From assembly GCF_013410375.1 (NCBI RefSeq), contig NZ_JACCFL010000001.1, positions 4,216,001-4,280,000 of the forward strand: a stretch of 64,000 bases of DNA, written 5' to 3'. This DNA comes from Leifsonia shinshuensis. GTDB taxonomy: Bacteria > Actinomycetota > Actinomycetes > Actinomycetales > Microbacteriaceae. Positions within the stretch are counted from its first letter, which is position 1. Each line of letters starts with the position of its first letter. The position numbers were made by a program, and so were the translations under genes. Below, piece after piece: positions 1-9,431 of this stretch. A model generated the notes under the pieces. The model saw nothing but the letters and a program-made list of their open reading frames with translations. It did not search any database and had not been told where the DNA came from.

Positions 1-362
1 ACGTGGAGCGCGCGACGACGACCGGGTTCGCCCGCGGGCGCGCGCGCATCGAGGCCGCCGGCGATGTGGCCGCGCTGGAGCTGTCGTTCCAGAACGAGCA
101 CCTGATCGCCCAGTCGGGCGATGTCACCTTCGCGACGACGCCCGACCTCATCATCGTGCTCGATGCGGAGAGCGGCGAGCCGATCACGACAGAGGGCCTG
201 CGCTACGGTCAGCGCGTCCGGGTGGTGGCCGCGCCGAGCGATCCGCGCTGGCACACGGCGGAAGCGCTCGCGATGGTGGGTCCCGCGTACTTCGGCTACG
301 ACCTCCCCTCGCACCGTTTCGACGGCACGCCGGAGCGGCAGCTGGTGGAGGCCGGAGCATGA
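1..362 (+). CDS. DUF917 / S-Me-THD-like protein, C-terminal part (5' end outside window)
   Basis: This is the C-terminal ~120 residues of a DUF917-family protein whose start lies before the window. It aligns residue by residue with the end of the next gene: both have a T-E/T-GFA-GRA stretch, FQNE-LIA, PDLI-V-D-ESGEPITTEGLRYGQRVRV and a terminal FG. The GTG at base 3 is therefore an internal Val codon, not a start. The stop overlaps the next ATG by 4 bp, so the two are translationally coupled paralogues. DUF917 proteins often sit beside hydantoinase/oxoprolinase-type genes and purine or hydantoin regulators; the substrate here is unknown. Confidence 0.85.
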   Translation, partial: VERATTTGFARGRARIEAAGDVAALELSFQNEHLIAQSGDVTFATTPDLIIVLDAESGEPITTEGLRYGQRVRVVAAPSDPRWHTAEALAMVGPAYFGYDLPSHRFDGTPERQLVEAGA

Positions 363-1477
363 GCTGGACGCTCACCGCGGCCGACCTGCCCGACCTCGCC
401 CGCGGGGCCACCCTGCTCGGGACGGGAGGGGGCGGAGACCCGTACATCGGCCAGATGCTGGTCGAGCGCGTGCTCGGCGACCGGGCCATCACCGTCCTCG
501 ACCCGGACGATCTGGCCGACGACCTGTTCGTCGTCCCGACCGCGCAGATGGGCGCGCCGACCGTGATGATCGAGAAGATCCCGGCGGGCACGGAGCCGAC
601 GCTCGCACTCCGGACCCTGGAGGCGCACCTCGGCCGCACCGCGGACGCCACCATGCCGATCGAGTGCGGCGGCATCAACTCGATGATCCCGCTGATCGTC
701 GCCGCCGAGACCGGGCTGCCGGTGGTGGACGCCGACGGCATGGGCCGCGCCTTCCCCGAGCTGTCGATGGAGACCTTCGCCGTCTACGGCGTCCACGGCT
801 CCCCGCTCGCCCTCGCCGGCGAGCGCGGCGAGACCGTCGTCATCGACACCGGCGACGACGACCGGCAGATGGAGTGGCTGGCCCGCGGCGTCACCATCCG
901 CCTGGGCGGCGTCGGCCACATCGCGGAGTACGCGATGACCGGCGCCGACGTGCGCCGCACCGCCGTCCCGCGCACCCTGTCGATGGCGCTCGCGCTCGGC
1001 CGGGCGATCCGCGAGGCGCGGGAGGCGCACCGCTCACCGTTCGAGGCGATCGCGCAGACCCTGTCCACGACCCTCTACTCGGAGGTACGGGAGCTGTTCA
1101 GCGGGAAGGTGACCGACGTCGAGCGGCGCACCACAGAGGGCTTCGCCAAGGGCAGGGCGACCATCTCCGCTCTGGCGGCCGGCGACGACTCGCAGCTGGA
1201 GATCCGGTTCCAGAACGAGAACCTGATCGCCCTGCGCGACGGCGCGCTGGTGGCCATCGTGCCCGACCTGATCTGCGTGACCGACATCGAGTCGGGCGAG
1301 CCGATCACGACGGAAGGGCTGCGCTACGGCCAGCGCGTGCGCGTGCTGGGCATCTCGACCCCGGAGATGATGCGGACGCCGGAGGCGCTGGCCGCTTTCG
1401 GGCCGCGCGCGTTCGGGCTGACCGAGGAGTTCGTCCCGGTCGAGAGCCGCTCGCTCGCGCCGGCCGGTTCGGCCTGA
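359..1477 (+). CDS. DUF917 / S-Me-THD-like protein
   Basis: A complete 372-residue DUF917-family protein. The N-terminus carries the family's glycine-rich motif (LLGTGGGGDPYIGQ, about residues 18-31), followed by an alpha/beta core with IECGGINSM and a DADGMGRAFPE segment (about 101-130). The C-terminal domain resembles that of the upstream paralogue. There is no signal peptide or membrane segment, so it is probably cytoplasmic. Family members have been linked to thiohydantoin or hydantoin chemistry, but the reaction cannot be read from sequence. It starts inside the upstream stop codon (ATGA) and is followed 43 bp later by a third paralogue. Confidence 0.85.
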   Translation: MSWTLTAADLPDLARGATLLGTGGGGDPYIGQMLVERVLGDRAITVLDPDDLADDLFVVPTAQMGAPTVMIEKIPAGTEPTLALRTLEAHLGRTADATMPIECGGINSMIPLIVAAETGLPVVDADGMGRAFPELSMETFAVYGVHGSPLALAGERGETVVIDTGDDDRQMEWLARGVTIRLGGVGHIAEYAMTGADVRRTAVPRTLSMALALGRAIREAREAHRSPFEAIAQTLSTTLYSEVRELFSGKVTDVERRTTEGFAKGRATISALAAGDDSQLEIRFQNENLIALRDGALVAIVPDLICVTDIESGEPITTEGLRYGQRVRVLGISTPEMMRTPEALAAFGPRAFGLTEEFVPVESRSLAPAGSA

Positions 1478-1520
1478 ATCGCCGCCGCAGGGCGGCGCCG
1501 CAGCCCCTAACCTTGACAGC

Positions 1521-2549
1521 ATGAGAACCCTCGGCCTGGAGCGTCTCGACGCACTGAGCCGGGGATTCTCGCTGCTCGGATCGGGCGGCGGCGGTGGCGC
1601 CACCCTGCTCCAGCTGATGGCGGAGCGTGCGCCGATCTGGCCCCTCCCCCTGTACGCGGTGGACGACCTCGACCCGACGACCCCGTGCGTGACCGTCGCC
1701 TTCGCCGGCTCCACGTATCTGCTCAGCGAGCGCATCCCGCCGGCCACCGCCTTCGACCCGCTCCTGGCCGCCGCGGAGCGCTGGACGGGAGTGCGGGCCG
1801 CCGCGGTGTGCGCGCTGGAGGGCGGCGGGATGAACGGGCTGGCGCCGCTGCTGCTGGCCGACCGTCTCGACGTCGTGGACGCGGACTGCATGGGTCGCGC
1901 CCTGCCGCGCCTCGATCAGGTGTCCCTCCTGGTCGACGGGCTCTCCGGCATCGTCACCGTGTGCGACACCGGGAGGGGCGTCGCCGTCGTGGAGACCACG
2001 CGCGCCGCCGACGTCGAATCGCAGGTGCGGGCGGCGGTCGTGCAAGCGGGCGGCACCGGCACCGTCCTGATGGCCGGCTTCACCGTCGGCGACCTGCGCG
2101 ATCACGGCATCGTGGGCACCTCTCTGCGGGCGCTGCGGCTCGGTGAGCGGATGGCGGCTGCCGCCGACGCGGACGCCGCCGCCCTGGCCGAGGCTCTGGG
2201 CGGCCGGCTGCTGGGCTCCGGCCGGGTGTCGCTGGTCGAGCCCTCGCCCGAGGATCCTTTCGTCAGCGCCGCCCAGGTCGAGGGCGACGACGGCTCGCTG
2301 TTGCGGCTGGTGGCCCGGTCGGAGCTGCTGGCGGTGGTGCGGGACGGAGCGACGGTCGCCGCCGCGCCGGAGATCATCGTCGCGCTGGACACCCGCTCGC
2401 GCGACATCCTGCAGGTGGACGGGGTGACCATCGCCCGCCACGTGACGGTGCTCGCCCTCCCTGCGCCCGCGTGGTGGACCGCCCGCGCCGACCGGCTGGC
2501 CCGGGTCACACCCGCTGCCTTCGGCCTCGCCGGGCTGGAGGCGGCATGA
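1521..2549 (+). CDS. DUF917-family protein, third tandem paralogue
   Basis: 342 residues. It is more diverged than its two neighbours but keeps the landmarks: LLGSGGGGGATLLQ near residue 20, EGGGMNGLAPLL, DADCMGRALPRLDQ, and a C-terminal region with AAPEIIVALD in place of VPDLICVTD. The conserved ESGEPITTEGLRYG segment is degenerate (RDILQVDGVT), so it may have a different substrate or be a non-catalytic partner. Its stop overlaps the start of the PucR-type regulator by 4 bp, putting all four genes in one operon. Three paralogues in a row suggest a hetero-oligomer or stepwise specificities. Confidence 0.75.
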   Translation: MRTLGLERLDALSRGFSLLGSGGGGGATLLQLMAERAPIWPLPLYAVDDLDPTTPCVTVAFAGSTYLLSERIPPATAFDPLLAAAERWTGVRAAAVCALEGGGMNGLAPLLLADRLDVVDADCMGRALPRLDQVSLLVDGLSGIVTVCDTGRGVAVVETTRAADVESQVRAAVVQAGGTGTVLMAGFTVGDLRDHGIVGTSLRALRLGERMAAAADADAAALAEALGGRLLGSGRVSLVEPSPEDPFVSAAQVEGDDGSLLRLVARSELLAVVRDGATVAAAPEIIVALDTRSRDILQVDGVTIARHVTVLALPAPAWWTARADRLARVTPAAFGLAGLEAA

Positions 2550-4060
2550 GCGACAGCCTCGACCTCGCCGCACTGCTCGCGCACCCCGCAGGCGGCGGCG
2601 TCCGCATCCTGGCCGGGGCCGATCCCGCCACGCCCTGGCGCGACCTCGTCGTCGGCGCGACCGAGTCGGACCTCCCGCCGCAGGGCGCGGATCTCCTCGC
2701 TCTGCTCACGTCGCCGCCCCCGGCCACGCCGTGGCAGCAGGACGCGCTCGTGCGCCGGGTGCGCGATCGCGGCTACCGCGCCCTGGCCGCGCCGGGAGCG
2801 GAGGCGTTCGGCTCGGGCACGCGCACCCTGGCGGAGCGGTTCGGCCTCGCCCTGCTCGACGTCGACGAGCCGATGGCGCTCGCGCGGGCCGCGTGGGAGC
2901 TGGTCGAGGGCCGGGACGCTCTCACGCTCGGGTATGTGCGCCGGGTCGCGCAGTCGATCGAGTACCACGCGGACAACCTCGCCGACCTGCTCCGCCACCT
3001 CTCGACGAGCGTCGGGCACGGTGTCGCCCTGATCGACAGCGAGGGCGTCCTCCTCCAGGCGGGCGGCGAACTCCCCGCCGCGGTGCACGCCGCCATCGAC
3101 TTCGCACCCTGGCTGGACCTGGTGTCCGTCGCCGACGACGCAGCGGCCTCCGTCCGGGTGGACAGCCCGAGCCGGGCGGGGCTCCGGCTCGCGGTGTTCG
3201 GAACCGGGCTCAGCACCCTGCAGCTGAGCGCGCTCGGCGTTGCGGCCGAGGTGGCGATGCCGGTCGTCGCCGCGCGCATCCTGATCGACGAGGTCGCCGA
3301 CGTCAACGACGCCGCCGTCGCCTCCGGGCTGCTGCGCGAGTTCCTCGAGCGCGGCGACGACCGCGATCCGGAGCTCGACCAGAGGATGCTGGAGCGCGGC
3401 TGGCGCTCCAGCGGCTACCACCTGGGCTTCCGGCTGGTCGGACGCAGCCGGGTCGACACCCTCCAGCTGCTGCGGTTCGTCACCAGCGAGCTGACGGCGC
3501 TGCCCGCCGACTCGCACGCCGCCACGAGCGGACGCGGCATCACCGGCTGGCTGAGCTTCGCCGCGCCGCCCGCGCCGAGCCGGGTGGAGGACAGCGTGCG
3601 CGCCCTGCACGTGCTGCACACCGCTGCCCGCCGGGTGTTCAACGTGGCCACCGGCGTCGGAACCTTGGAGACCGGCTCTTCCGGCCTGGTCGCGACCCTG
3701 GAGGGCGCCGCCGACGCGGCCCGGCTCGCGGCCGATCGGTCGGCCACGGGATACTTCCTGCGCATCGACGCGCTCGGTCTGGAGCAACTGCTGCTGTCCT
3801 GGACGGGGAGCGACACCTTCGTCCCGGCGGCCGAGTCCCTTCTCGCGCCCCTGCTCGCCCGCGGCCCGGAACTGCTGGAGACACTGGCGTCCTACCTCGA
3901 CCACGAGTCCGGGATCGCGGCGACGGCCGACGCGCTCGGCCTGCACCGGAACACCGTCTCCACCCGGATCATCCGAGCCCAGGAGCTGCTGGGACTCGAC
4001 CTCGGCGATCCGGAGACGCGGCTCGCGGTGCAGCTCGCCTGCCGGACCGTGCGGAGGTGA
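2546..4060 (+). CDS. PucR-family transcriptional regulator
   Basis: 504 residues. The C-terminal ~60 residues are the PucR-type helix-turn-helix: an L-YLDHESGIAATADALGLHRNTVSTRI core followed by QELLG-DLGDPETRLA-QLA. The central part fits the GGDEF-like/PucR region, and the N-terminal ~120 residues form a sensory domain like those of purine-catabolism regulators. The chosen ATG lies in the stop of the third DUF917 gene (ATGA) and gives MSDSLDL; an upstream in-frame start would overlap that gene by 25 codons. PucR proteins usually act on linked operons, so it most likely controls the DUF917 genes in response to a purine, hydantoin or related N-heterocycle. Confidence 0.85.
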   Translation: MSDSLDLAALLAHPAGGGVRILAGADPATPWRDLVVGATESDLPPQGADLLALLTSPPPATPWQQDALVRRVRDRGYRALAAPGAEAFGSGTRTLAERFGLALLDVDEPMALARAAWELVEGRDALTLGYVRRVAQSIEYHADNLADLLRHLSTSVGHGVALIDSEGVLLQAGGELPAAVHAAIDFAPWLDLVSVADDAAASVRVDSPSRAGLRLAVFGTGLSTLQLSALGVAAEVAMPVVAARILIDEVADVNDAAVASGLLREFLERGDDRDPELDQRMLERGWRSSGYHLGFRLVGRSRVDTLQLLRFVTSELTALPADSHAATSGRGITGWLSFAAPPAPSRVEDSVRALHVLHTAARRVFNVATGVGTLETGSSGLVATLEGAADAARLAADRSATGYFLRIDALGLEQLLLSWTGSDTFVPAAESLLAPLLARGPELLETLASYLDHESGIAATADALGLHRNTVSTRIIRAQELLGLDLGDPETRLAVQLACRTVRR

Positions 4061-4101
4061 CCTCTTGTGGGAATAGCGCCCCTGCTGCTACATTCCCGTT
4101 T

Positions 4102-4120
4102 GTTAGTTAACTTTACTAAC
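4102..4120. promoter_or_regulatory. Palindromic operator candidate upstream of chitinase gene
   Basis: A GTTAGT-(taacttt)-ACTAAC inverted repeat with perfect 6-bp arms lies 67 bp before the chitinase ATG. It is an AT-rich island in otherwise GC-rich DNA. Its position and symmetry suit a dimeric repressor or activator. The cognate regulator is not obvious in the window. Confidence 0.5.
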
Positions 4121-4187
4121 TAATGTGAGATTCGCTCATGGGTGCGCGAAGGGGGCCGTTGCACTCAACGTCAACGAGGAGCCGTAC

Positions 4188-5285
4188 ATGAAACGCGCCA
4201 TCTCCACACTCGCCGCCGCACTGCTCGGGGCCGCGCTCTGCCTCGCGACCACCGCGCTGCCCGCGGCCGCGACCACACCGCCCGGCACGGAGCCGGTCAC
4301 CTCCTCCGGCGGTGCCCATTCCCCCTTCATCCTCCCCGCCCTCCCCCTGCCTCCGCACTTCTCGGCGCCGTACGTCGACGTCACCGCCGTGAGCGACCTC
4401 GCGGACATCTCGAGGCAGTCCGGATCCAAGGTGCTCAGCCTGGCGTTCCTGCAGACCGAGGCGGCAGGGTCGTGCACCCTCTACTGGGCAGGCAACACGG
4501 CCACCCCGGTCGCTGCGAGCACCTTCGGTGACGCGATCGATCGCATCCGGCTGCGCGGCGGCGACGTCATCCCGTCCTTCGGCGGATACACGGCCGACAC
4601 GACGAGCACCGAGATCGCCGACAGCTGCACCGACGTCCACAAGATCGCGCTGGCCTACGAGAACGTCATCACGACCTACAAAGTGCAGCGACTCGACTTC
4701 GACATCGAAGCCGACTCGCTCAGCAACCTGGCCGGCATCGACCGCCGCAACCAGGCCATCGTCGAGGTCACGGCGTGGGCGGCCGCGCAGCACCGTCCGC
4801 TCTCGATCGCCTACACGCTGCCGTCCACGCCGCACGGACTGGGAGCCACCGGCGTCGCGCTCCTCCAGTCGGCCGCGAAGTACAACGCTCCGATCGACGC
4901 GGTCAACATCATGACCTTCGACTACTGGGACGGCCTCACCCACGACATGCTGGCCGACGCGCAGACGGCGGCCGCCGGCCTGGTCGGCCAGCTGCGAGCG
5001 ACCATCGCCCCCACCGCGTCGGACGCGGCCCTCTGGCACAAGGTCGGCATCATCCAGATGAACGGGATCGACGACTTCGGCCCGCAGGAGACGTTCACCG
5101 TCGCCCAGGCCTCGCCGCTGGTCCAGTGGGCGGCCGCCAAGCACATCAACGAGCTGAGCTTCTGGGCCCTCGAGCGCGACAACGGCTCCTGCCCCGGGGT
5201 GAAGGGCGCCAGCAACTGCTCCGGCGTGGTGCAGTCGCCGTGGGCATTCTCGAAGGCCTTCGCCCGGTTCACGAGCTGGTGGTGA
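4188..5285 (+). CDS. Secreted GH18 chitinase-like glycoside hydrolase
   Basis: 365 residues with a Sec signal peptide (MKR, hydrophobic core, cleavage near the AAA at 26-28). The GH18 active-site signature DxDxE is present as LDFDIE (D170, D172, E174), with E174 as the expected acid/base. FGGY (131-134) and NIMTFDYWDG further on match other GH18 barrel strands, and WALERD near the C-terminus matches the conserved Trp strand. No carbohydrate-binding module is visible. The ATG at 4188 was chosen because it follows an AACGAGGAG ribosome site and starts the signal peptide; an upstream GTG would add 21 non-signal residues. It is monocistronic, with a palindromic site upstream and a hairpin after the stop. 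Confidence 0.88.
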   Translation: MKRAISTLAAALLGAALCLATTALPAAATTPPGTEPVTSSGGAHSPFILPALPLPPHFSAPYVDVTAVSDLADISRQSGSKVLSLAFLQTEAAGSCTLYWAGNTATPVAASTFGDAIDRIRLRGGDVIPSFGGYTADTTSTEIADSCTDVHKIALAYENVITTYKVQRLDFDIEADSLSNLAGIDRRNQAIVEVTAWAAAQHRPLSIAYTLPSTPHGLGATGVALLQSAAKYNAPIDAVNIMTFDYWDGLTHDMLADAQTAAAGLVGQLRATIAPTASDAALWHKVGIIQMNGIDDFGPQETFTVAQASPLVQWAAAKHINELSFWALERDNGSCPGVKGASNCSGVVQSPWAFSKAFARFTSWW

Positions 5286-5293
5286 TGAGCCGA

Positions 5294-5322
5294 GCCGGCG
5301 CGGCGTAGGCCGCCGCGCCGGC
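5294..5322 (+). terminator. Hairpin after chitinase gene
   Basis: A perfect 12-bp inverted repeat (GCCGGCGCGGCG / CGCCGCGCCGGC) with a 5-nt loop begins 8 bp after the stop codon. There is no clear T-run, as is common for actinobacterial terminators. Confidence 0.6.
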
Positions 5323-5495
5323 CGGCGCGTTCCCTGTCGCCGGCTGACCCGTCACGACGACTCACCCCGATAGTGTCGACCCATCAAAGGGTGGTGTCGT
5401 GGACCGCCCCGCTACAGGCCTCATTTGCCGCTGATCTTGGTTTGGGTGTGAATGCCCGGCCCAGATGTTCCCCAGTAGGTGCCGTCTTTGACGGG

Positions 5496-7412
5496 CTACC
5501 CCCGAACCGCGATTGCCGGCTGGATCCGGCTCGCGCGGACACTTGGAATGATCGACGCGAGCAAACCAGCGACAACTCCGATGACGAGAGCTCCGACCAG
5601 GCTGACGAAGTCGAAATACGGCGTCCACCCGCGAGCCATCGACACGAGCAGCACCGTGCCGACCGCCAGGAAGACCCCCAAGACGGAGCCGACCGCGCCG
5701 AGCACACCTCCCTCGACGACGAAAAGCGACCCGACCGACGAAGGACTCGCGCCGGTCGCCATCCGCAGGCCGATCTCCGCACGTCGCTGGATGACAGCGC
5801 TGCTCATGATCGCCGACGTTGCGATGATGGCCGCCGCGAGGAGGACACTGGAGAGCAGCAGAAGAAGCCACTGGAACGAACTCGAAACGTCACCGCGGAG
5901 TTGGCCGAGGTTGGCTGCGCCGGTCACCGTGAACGCCCCCGGGTTGCCGGGGTCGAGCGCTAGCGGCACAGCATCGGATACCACGGCTGAACGACCAGGC
6001 GCCGTGCGTGCGACAAGTGTCTGTTTCGCCGGTAACCGCAAGGAGACGATGGCCGCGTGCGGGACGACGACAGAGTTGGCGACGCTGGCACTGGACGTGA
6101 TCGCCAGCACATCGAAGGCGTGGTTGCCTACGAAGATCGTCTGCCCGGGACCGGAGCCGACATGCAGGGATCGCGCGGCCGCGGCACCTACTACGGCGAT
6201 GTTCTGGCCCGGCCCTTTCGACTCGAACAGCCCAGCAACGATGGGCGGGGAGGATATCCGGAGCGCCTGGAATGTGCCAGCCGTTGCCCCGACGAGTTCA
6301 ACGCTCGCGGTATCGCCGGGCACATTCGCCCCGAATCGTGAGATGTCGGCGTCCGAGGCGGCAACGCGGTCGTGCCGTCCAGCGGCAACGATCCCGTCGA
6401 GGCGTGCGACGCGTTGCAGCGCGTCGTCGCTGAATGCTTCTGCGGTGCCAGTCGGTTGTTGAGTGGCGACGGTCACCATGTTCTGTGATGCGGCGGAGAT
6501 GAGTTGATCCACTTGGTTGCTGGCGGTCAGTCCGAGGCTGACGCTGGCGGCGAGACCACAGATGGCGACAGCGGTGGTGAGGATCTCGATGGCGCTTCGT
6601 GTTCGGTTGTCCCAGAGGCTCCAGGCGGCTTCGCAGACGGCGTCCACGGTTCGTCGCCACCATCGCCGGTGGTCGTCGCCACGTGCTCGTGTCTCGTGAC
6701 CGGTGACCGCCGGGCGGGTCGCGTCGGCGCTGATCTCGGCGATGACTCCGTCGTTGACGGTGATCTGCCGGCGGGCGCGGGCGGCGAGGGCGGCGTCGTG
6801 GGTGACGAGCACGATCGTAGTGCCGGAAGCGTTGAGCTCGTCGAGGAGGTCCATGATCGCGGCGGAGTTCGCGGAGTCGAGGTTCCCGGTCGGTTCGTCG
6901 AGGAAGAGAACCGCGGGTTTGGTGGTGAGAGCTCGGGCGATCGCCATCCGTTGCCGTTCGCCGCCGGAGAGCAGGGAGACACGTTGCGATCCTTTGTGGA
7001 TGATGTTCGCCTGGGTGAGGGCTTCGCCAATGCGGGTGGCACGCTCCTCGAACGGTGCCGCCGTCGATACCAAAGGCACTTCGACGTTCTTGATCACCGT
7101 CCGGTTGTCGATCGCATTCGAGTGTTGGAAGACGAAACCGAACGTTTCCCCACGCAGGGTGTCGCGCTTGCGCCGCGGGAGCGCTCGAATGTCCTGCCCG
7201 TCGAGCTGGTATTCGCCGACGTCGTACGAGTCGAGGAGGGCGAGGACGTTGAGGAGTGTTGATTTTCCCGCCCCGGACGGACCGGTGATGGCTATGAAAT
7301 CGCCGCGGTAGATGTCGAGGTCGATGCGTGTGAGAGCCCACGCGCCGGTGCGGTTGTATCGGCGGCCGACGCCTCGCAAGCTGAGGAGCGGCGCGGACTC
7401 AGTGGTTGTCAT
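5496..7412 (-). CDS. MacB-type ABC transporter, fused ATPase and FtsX-like permease
   Basis: 638 residues. Residues 1-235 are an ATPase of the LolD/MacB class, with Walker A GPSGAGKS at 44-51, signature LLSGGERQRMAIARAL, Walker B VLFLDEPTGNLD and switch VLVTHD. Residues ~255-638 form a MacB/FtsX permease: one transmembrane helix near 270-290, a large extracellular domain, and three C-terminal helices ending in SIIPSVRASRIQPAIAVRG. Such proteins dimerise and work with a membrane-fusion partner to export or mechanotransmit substrates at the cell surface. The start overlaps the membrane-fusion gene by 14 bp. It is the last gene of a four-gene unit. Confidence 0.9.
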   Translation of the reverse strand: MTTTESAPLLSLRGVGRRYNRTGAWALTRIDLDIYRGDFIAITGPSGAGKSTLLNVLALLDSYDVGEYQLDGQDIRALPRRKRDTLRGETFGFVFQHSNAIDNRTVIKNVEVPLVSTAAPFEERATRIGEALTQANIIHKGSQRVSLLSGGERQRMAIARALTTKPAVLFLDEPTGNLDSANSAAIMDLLDELNASGTTIVLVTHDAALAARARRQITVNDGVIAEISADATRPAVTGHETRARGDDHRRWWRRTVDAVCEAAWSLWDNRTRSAIEILTTAVAICGLAASVSLGLTASNQVDQLISAASQNMVTVATQQPTGTAEAFSDDALQRVARLDGIVAAGRHDRVAASDADISRFGANVPGDTASVELVGATAGTFQALRISSPPIVAGLFESKGPGQNIAVVGAAAARSLHVGSGPGQTIFVGNHAFDVLAITSSASVANSVVVPHAAIVSLRLPAKQTLVARTAPGRSAVVSDAVPLALDPGNPGAFTVTGAANLGQLRGDVSSSFQWLLLLLSSVLLAAAIIATSAIMSSAVIQRRAEIGLRMATGASPSSVGSLFVVEGGVLGAVGSVLGVFLAVGTVLLVSMARGWTPYFDFVSLVGALVIGVVAGLLASIIPSVRASRIQPAIAVRG

Positions 7413-8538
7413 TCACAGCGCCGCTGAGGACGATGACGGTTCCGGGGCTGAGGTTTGAGCCGGCGGCGACGCCGGTCCACCCTCCCTGCTGCCATTCCGG
7501 TTTCACGTCAACGTTGGTCTTCTTCCCGTCCTGTTTGACAACAACCCACGTCCGGTTTCCGGCCTGGTGGATAGCGATCGTCGGAACCGACGACTGGGCG
7601 GCGGTGTCGGAGGGGAAAGTGATCTGGACCTGTTCGTCGCCGGCCAGGGACGCCTCGGGCTGCTTGTCGAACGTGATAGTGGCCGGGTACCCGGATTGCG
7701 CGTCCAATCCGGATGCTTTCGGGTCCCCGGCGCGGAACTCCCCGACCCTGGCGATGGAGCCTGCGCCGAGGTGAGCGCCTCCGCTCATGGTGAGATCGAC
7801 TTTCGACCCGGCTCTCGCTGATTGTGCATGGACGACGTCGAGGACTGTGACGACCTGGGAGGCCGCTTGGACCGCGTGCACAACTGGTCCCTCTCCGGCT
7901 GCGGAGCCGCGCGCGACGCTGGACTTGACGATGTAGTCCCCTTGCGGGAGCACTGCGATGTTCGCGAGCGGGAGGGACGCGCCCGCTGGGGTGCCCGGTG
8001 CGTCCAGCTTCGCCTGTTTGAACATCTTCTGAACGGCGTCCCGTGTCGCGTCGTTGTACGTGTCGCTGGCTGCACCTTTGCGGAGCCCGAGTGCGTTCAG
8101 TTCGTCGTTGAGGGATGCGATGTCGGTTCCACGGTCACCTACTGCGAGGTCGCGCCACGGTCGGATTGCGAGCCGTAATGCGAAGACGGGTGAGTCGTTG
8201 ATGGACACCAGCAGGGATCCGCTTTTGACGGCTTCGCCGGGTGCTACGCCGAGTCGGGTGACAACGGCTGGGTTGATCGTCGTTGCGTAGTCGAACGAGT
8301 TGATCGCCCCGACAGTGCCGACGATCGGGGGAAGTGAATACGCTTTTGATTCCACCAGCGCGGTGGTCTCGACAGGGGTCTGCGCTTGTTGTATGGACGC
8401 GGCGACGTCAGATTGCATCCGGTATCCGATGGCGAGTCCGCCGCCGGCGGCGGCGATGATGAGCAGCAGGACCACGACGGTTGTGATGGGCTTGGGGAAC
8501 CTGGGCACTCTGACCTGGGGTGCGATCTGCTCAGCCAT
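7399..8538 (-). CDS. Membrane-fusion (HlyD/MacA-like) protein with peptidoglycan-binding domain
   Basis: 379 residues. A short cytoplasmic N-terminus precedes one transmembrane helix (about 18-41). The extracellular part has the split lipoyl/barrel architecture of periplasmic adaptor proteins (Y-PPIVGTVGAINSFDYATTI, then VTRLGVAPGEAVKSG). A peptidoglycan-binding-like insert (about 130-175; VGDRGTDIASLNDELNALG) replaces the usual coiled-coil hairpin. This architecture recurs in Gram-positive MacB-type systems, where the adaptor would contact the wall rather than an outer-membrane channel. It overlaps the ATPase gene by 14 bp and the lipoprotein gene by 8 bp. Confidence 0.82.
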   Translation of the reverse strand: MAEQIAPQVRVPRFPKPITTVVVLLLIIAAAGGGLAIGYRMQSDVAASIQQAQTPVETTALVESKAYSLPPIVGTVGAINSFDYATTINPAVVTRLGVAPGEAVKSGSLLVSINDSPVFALRLAIRPWRDLAVGDRGTDIASLNDELNALGLRKGAASDTYNDATRDAVQKMFKQAKLDAPGTPAGASLPLANIAVLPQGDYIVKSSVARGSAAGEGPVVHAVQAASQVVTVLDVVHAQSARAGSKVDLTMSGGAHLGAGSIARVGEFRAGDPKASGLDAQSGYPATITFDKQPEASLAGDEQVQITFPSDTAAQSSVPTIAIHQAGNRTWVVVKQDGKKTNVDVKPEWQQGGWTGVAAGSNLSPGTVIVLSGAVNDNH

Positions 8539-9379
8539 TCTGGTCGATGTAGGTCTGCGCTGCCGCCAGCGTTTTGTCGATCTTCGTCCGCTCGTCGTTG
8601 AGCGCTGCCTGCTTCTGGTTCACGATCGCTGTTTGGTAGCTGGCGTCGATGTCGGCAAGTCGTTGAACGGCGTTCGTCGCGGTTTTACATTCAACGTCCT
8701 GAACTGCGATTTTGGTCTTCTGCTCGTCGTTGACGTTGGACACGTCGACGTTCAGGCCGTCTTTTGCGAGCGCGATCCCGTGGCCACTCATGCATGATCG
8801 CCAGTCAGCGACGATCTTCTTCCCTGCGCTGTCGTCGTGGATGGTTTTGTCGAACGCGGTTGCCGCTCCTTGCGCGGCGAGCGTGGACACTGGGTCGACC
8901 CGTGGAAACTTCTTGGCGGCGGCGTCCAGGCACGCGGAGTAGGCGGCTTGGGAGTCCGGTGTCGTCGTTTGTGCGTTCAACGCTTGCAATTGTTGTGTGA
9001 CCTGATCCGGCGGCGGCGGGTTGTACCCGTACTGCGCCGCTTTGTTGAGTACCCAAACTCCGAAGAGGCGGAAGCCGACGGTCGAATGGCCTTGCCGGCG
9101 GTCGATGACCTTGAAGTCGAACCCTTTGCCTGCCATGCAGCTGCGCAGGCTCAAGTCGATGGCGTAGTCGACGGTTCTGTCTTCCGCGTCGGAGGGCATG
9201 TATCGGTCGAGGGGAAGAACTGCACTGTCTGTGCCCTCGTCGAGTTTTGCTTGCCCGCTGATGACCGTTCGTTTCGAGAAGTCGACGTCGATGCTATGCG
9301 CAGCTGTGCTGCAGGCGGTGAGCCCGGCAGCGCCGGCGCACGCGATGAACGCGATGACAATGGTTCTGGATGCTGACAT
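8531..9379 (-). CDS. Lipoprotein of the MacB exporter unit, function unknown
   Basis: 282 residues with a type II signal peptide and lipobox LTAC (Cys23), so it is anchored on the outer face of the membrane. The mature part is mostly helical and Cys-containing, with repeated S/W-x-SCM-x2-G-type elements (LSLRSCMAGKGF, DWRSCMSGHGI) and YSACLDAA. It ends in a helix of about 70 residues that looks coiled-coil-like. I do not recognise a named family. The 8-bp overlap with the adaptor gene argues that it is an accessory part of the exporter, perhaps a substrate receptor or immunity lipoprotein. Confidence 0.7.
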   Translation of the reverse strand: MSASRTIVIAFIACAGAAGLTACSTAAHSIDVDFSKRTVISGQAKLDEGTDSAVLPLDRYMPSDAEDRTVDYAIDLSLRSCMAGKGFDFKVIDRRQGHSTVGFRLFGVWVLNKAAQYGYNPPPPDQVTQQLQALNAQTTTPDSQAAYSACLDAAAKKFPRVDPVSTLAAQGAATAFDKTIHDDSAGKKIVADWRSCMSGHGIALAKDGLNVDVSNVNDEQKTKIAVQDVECKTATNAVQRLADIDASYQTAIVNQKQAALNDERTKIDKTLAAAQTYIDQNG

Positions 9380-9431
9380 GTGTGTTCCCCCGCGTGCGCC
9401 GACGACTGCTTTCTGGTGAGGTGTCGGAGCG

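Noticed and set aside
5362..5495. Insertion-sequence remnant between the chitinase and MacB genes
   Set aside because: Short frames there look vaguely transposase-like at best, but no terminal repeats or conserved motif could be identified.
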